Below are positions 6,653 to 7,111 of a stretch of 7,111 bases of DNA, one piece after another (position 1 is the stretch's first letter; the number at the start of each line of letters is the position of its first letter). Position numbers and translations under genes: made by a program. This stretch comes from Turicibacter sp. (lineage in GTDB: Bacteria > Bacillota > Bacilli > MOL361 > Turicibacteraceae): contig JAUMTV010000143.1 in the NCBI GenBank assembly GCA_030531025.1, positions 1-7,111 on the forward strand. The letters run 5' to 3'. The notes under the pieces are model-generated. The model was not told where the DNA came from. It did not search any database and saw only the letters and a list, made by a program, of their open reading frames with translations.

Positions 6653-6850
6653 ATGAAGAGAGTAATTATTATAGAGGGAGGTATAGGTGGATTATCTGTT
6701 GCCGCTAGATTATTACATGATGGTTTTAAGGTAGATCTATGAAAAAACAACTTCTTAGGCGATAAAATTAATTGTATAAAGTATTATAATTTTAAATTTG
6801 ATTTAACTGCCTCTTTGTTAATGATGCCTGATGATTACATAAAAGAAATT
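6653..6850 (+). pseudogene. Truncated CrtN/CrtI-like carotenoid (squalene/phytoene) desaturase remnant
   Basis: The frame starts at ATG 6653 behind AAGGTGA (6641-6647) and gives MKRVIIIEGGIGGLS, the N-terminal FAD-binding Rossmann motif of CrtI/CrtN desaturases. It continues, after an in-frame TGA (6740-6742, codon 30), with KNNFLGDKINCIKYYNFKFD and LTASLLMMPDDYIKEI. Family members read FEKNN..GG[KR].N then MMPDVY. The first Gly of GxGxxG is Glu8, the usual FEK/YEK is replaced by the stop plus K, and one Gly of GGK is Asp37. About 65 codons remain of a family of roughly 500 residues. The match ends where the right-hand terminator repeat begins (6842). Such enzymes introduce double bonds into C30/C40 polyenes or oxidise related terpenoids. 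This copy cannot be functional. It was presumably translated together with the prenyltransferase 26 bp upstream. Confidence 0.8.
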
Positions 6851-6970
6851 ACAAAAAAGTGTTGCAATTAGCAACACTTTTTTTATTAAATTTTTAAATG
6901 ATTCTATACTTGTCATTCACATTCAATCTGTTTTAATGATGATTACTGATGGACTTCTCTATCTATTTCA
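6842..6970 (+). repeat. Direct repeat, right copy: duplicated PBP/dapF terminator region
   Basis: This is the second copy of the sequence at 5522-5651, about 89% identical by hand count, lying about 1.32 kb downstream in the same orientation. Its left edge coincides with the break in the desaturase remnant and shares AAAGAAATTACAAAAAA with the other copy. Its right side leads through about 50 bp of unremarkable sequence to the dapF stop codon, so this copy probably marks the original dapF-proximal flank. Confidence 0.85.
6853..6884. terminator. Bidirectional terminator, duplicate copy, serving dapF and the remnant operon
   Basis: A 13-bp perfect stem has arms 6853-6865 (six A then GTGTTGC) and 6871-6883 (GCAACAC then T-run) around the loop AATTA. 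Read on the minus strand it is also a hairpin followed by T, and it lies downstream of the dapF stop, so it can end dapF transcripts as well as those from the prenyltransferase operon. Confidence 0.85.
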
Positions 6971-7020
6971 TTATGACTGATCTGTCATTTCCTTTAAGTT
7001 AATGATCTATGATTATGTTG

Positions 7021-7110
7021 TTAATCTAAATATTCTCCTTTACAAATAAACGTTGTAGGTCCAGTCATATAAATTTCATCTCCAAATAACTCCATTACTA
7101 GTTTTCCACC
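7021..7110 (-). CDS. dapF: Diaminopimelate epimerase, C-terminal end (partial)
   Basis: On the minus strand a frame enters from the right edge and stops at TAA (complement of 7021-7023). It gives 29 residues including GGKLVMELFGDEIYMTGPTTF and ending ICKGEYLD. The GG.L....YMTGP..F...GE pattern is the conserved C-terminus of DapF, which interconverts LL- and meso-diaminopimelate in lysine and peptidoglycan precursor synthesis. The catalytic cysteines lie outside the window. The gene converges on the PBP gene and the terpenoid remnant. Only the tail is visible; a PhzF-type relative is a less likely alternative. Confidence 0.8.
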   Translation of the reverse strand, partial: GGKLVMELFGDEIYMTGPTTFICKGEYLD

Positions 7111-7111
7111 T

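Noticed and set aside
4144..6742. Reassigned genetic code with UGA read as Trp, suggested by two in-frame TGA codons
   Set aside because: All Trp codons in the intact genes of the window are TGG, which would be most unusual for a UGA-Trp code in AT-rich DNA, and the second TGA falls where the family has FE or YE, not Trp, in a gene that is truncated anyway.
5522..6970. attL/attR of an integrative element or ends of an insertion sequence
   Set aside because: No integrase, excisionase or transposase lies between, the repeats are too long and too diverged for IS target duplications, and no terminal inverted repeats are seen.
6974..6987. Near-palindrome TGACTGATCTGTCA between the right repeat and dapF
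   Set aside because: It is imperfect, isolated and at the 3' end of genes, with no promoter nearby; likely chance.
1..7111. CRISPR array, tRNA or rRNA genes
   Set aside because: No regularly spaced short repeats and no cloverleaf or rRNA-like segments were seen on either strand.

Overview
This 7.1 kb window is AT-rich and reads like the chromosome of a low-GC Bacillota. Shine-Dalgarno sites are strong (AGGAGG, AAGGAG), and there are lipoprotein signal peptides and U-tailed hairpin terminators. Every stop codon of an intact gene here is TAA, and every Trp codon in the intact genes is TGG, so the standard code applies. A gut lineage such as Turicibacter or a relative is plausible, but that is inference from style and gene content.

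Left part (1-3300). The window opens with the last 33 codons of an unidentified gene and its terminator. Next come a MerR-family regulator with a GyrI-like C-terminal domain and, in the same orientation, a 646-residue secreted lipoprotein reductase with an FMN-binding domain and a flavocytochrome c-type FAD domain. The promoter in front of the reductase has a 19-bp spacer, the hallmark of MerR-activated promoters. Regulator and enzyme therefore look like an inducer-controlled respiratory reductase unit. The enzyme seems to lack the residues that bind fumarate.

Middle part (3300-5566). A class B penicillin-binding protein of the MecA/PBP3 type lies behind tandem extended -10 promoters. Its reading frame runs 660 codons with all three transpeptidase motifs, but a single in-frame TGA at codon 211 splits it, leaving a pseudogene or a sequencing artefact.

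Right part (5522-7111). The PBP terminator and its downstream flank (about 130 bp) occur twice, at 5522-5651 and 6842-6970, in direct orientation with about 89% identity. Between the copies sits a very AT-rich block with a short, atypical cis-prenyltransferase and the first ~65 codons of a CrtN/CrtI-like carotenoid desaturase that is itself damaged. Beyond the second copy, on the minus strand, is the 3' end of dapF. The simplest reading is that PBP and dapF were once convergent genes sharing one bidirectional terminator. A terpenoid (carotenoid-like) gene block then entered or was rearranged between them, duplicating the terminator region, and was later truncated.
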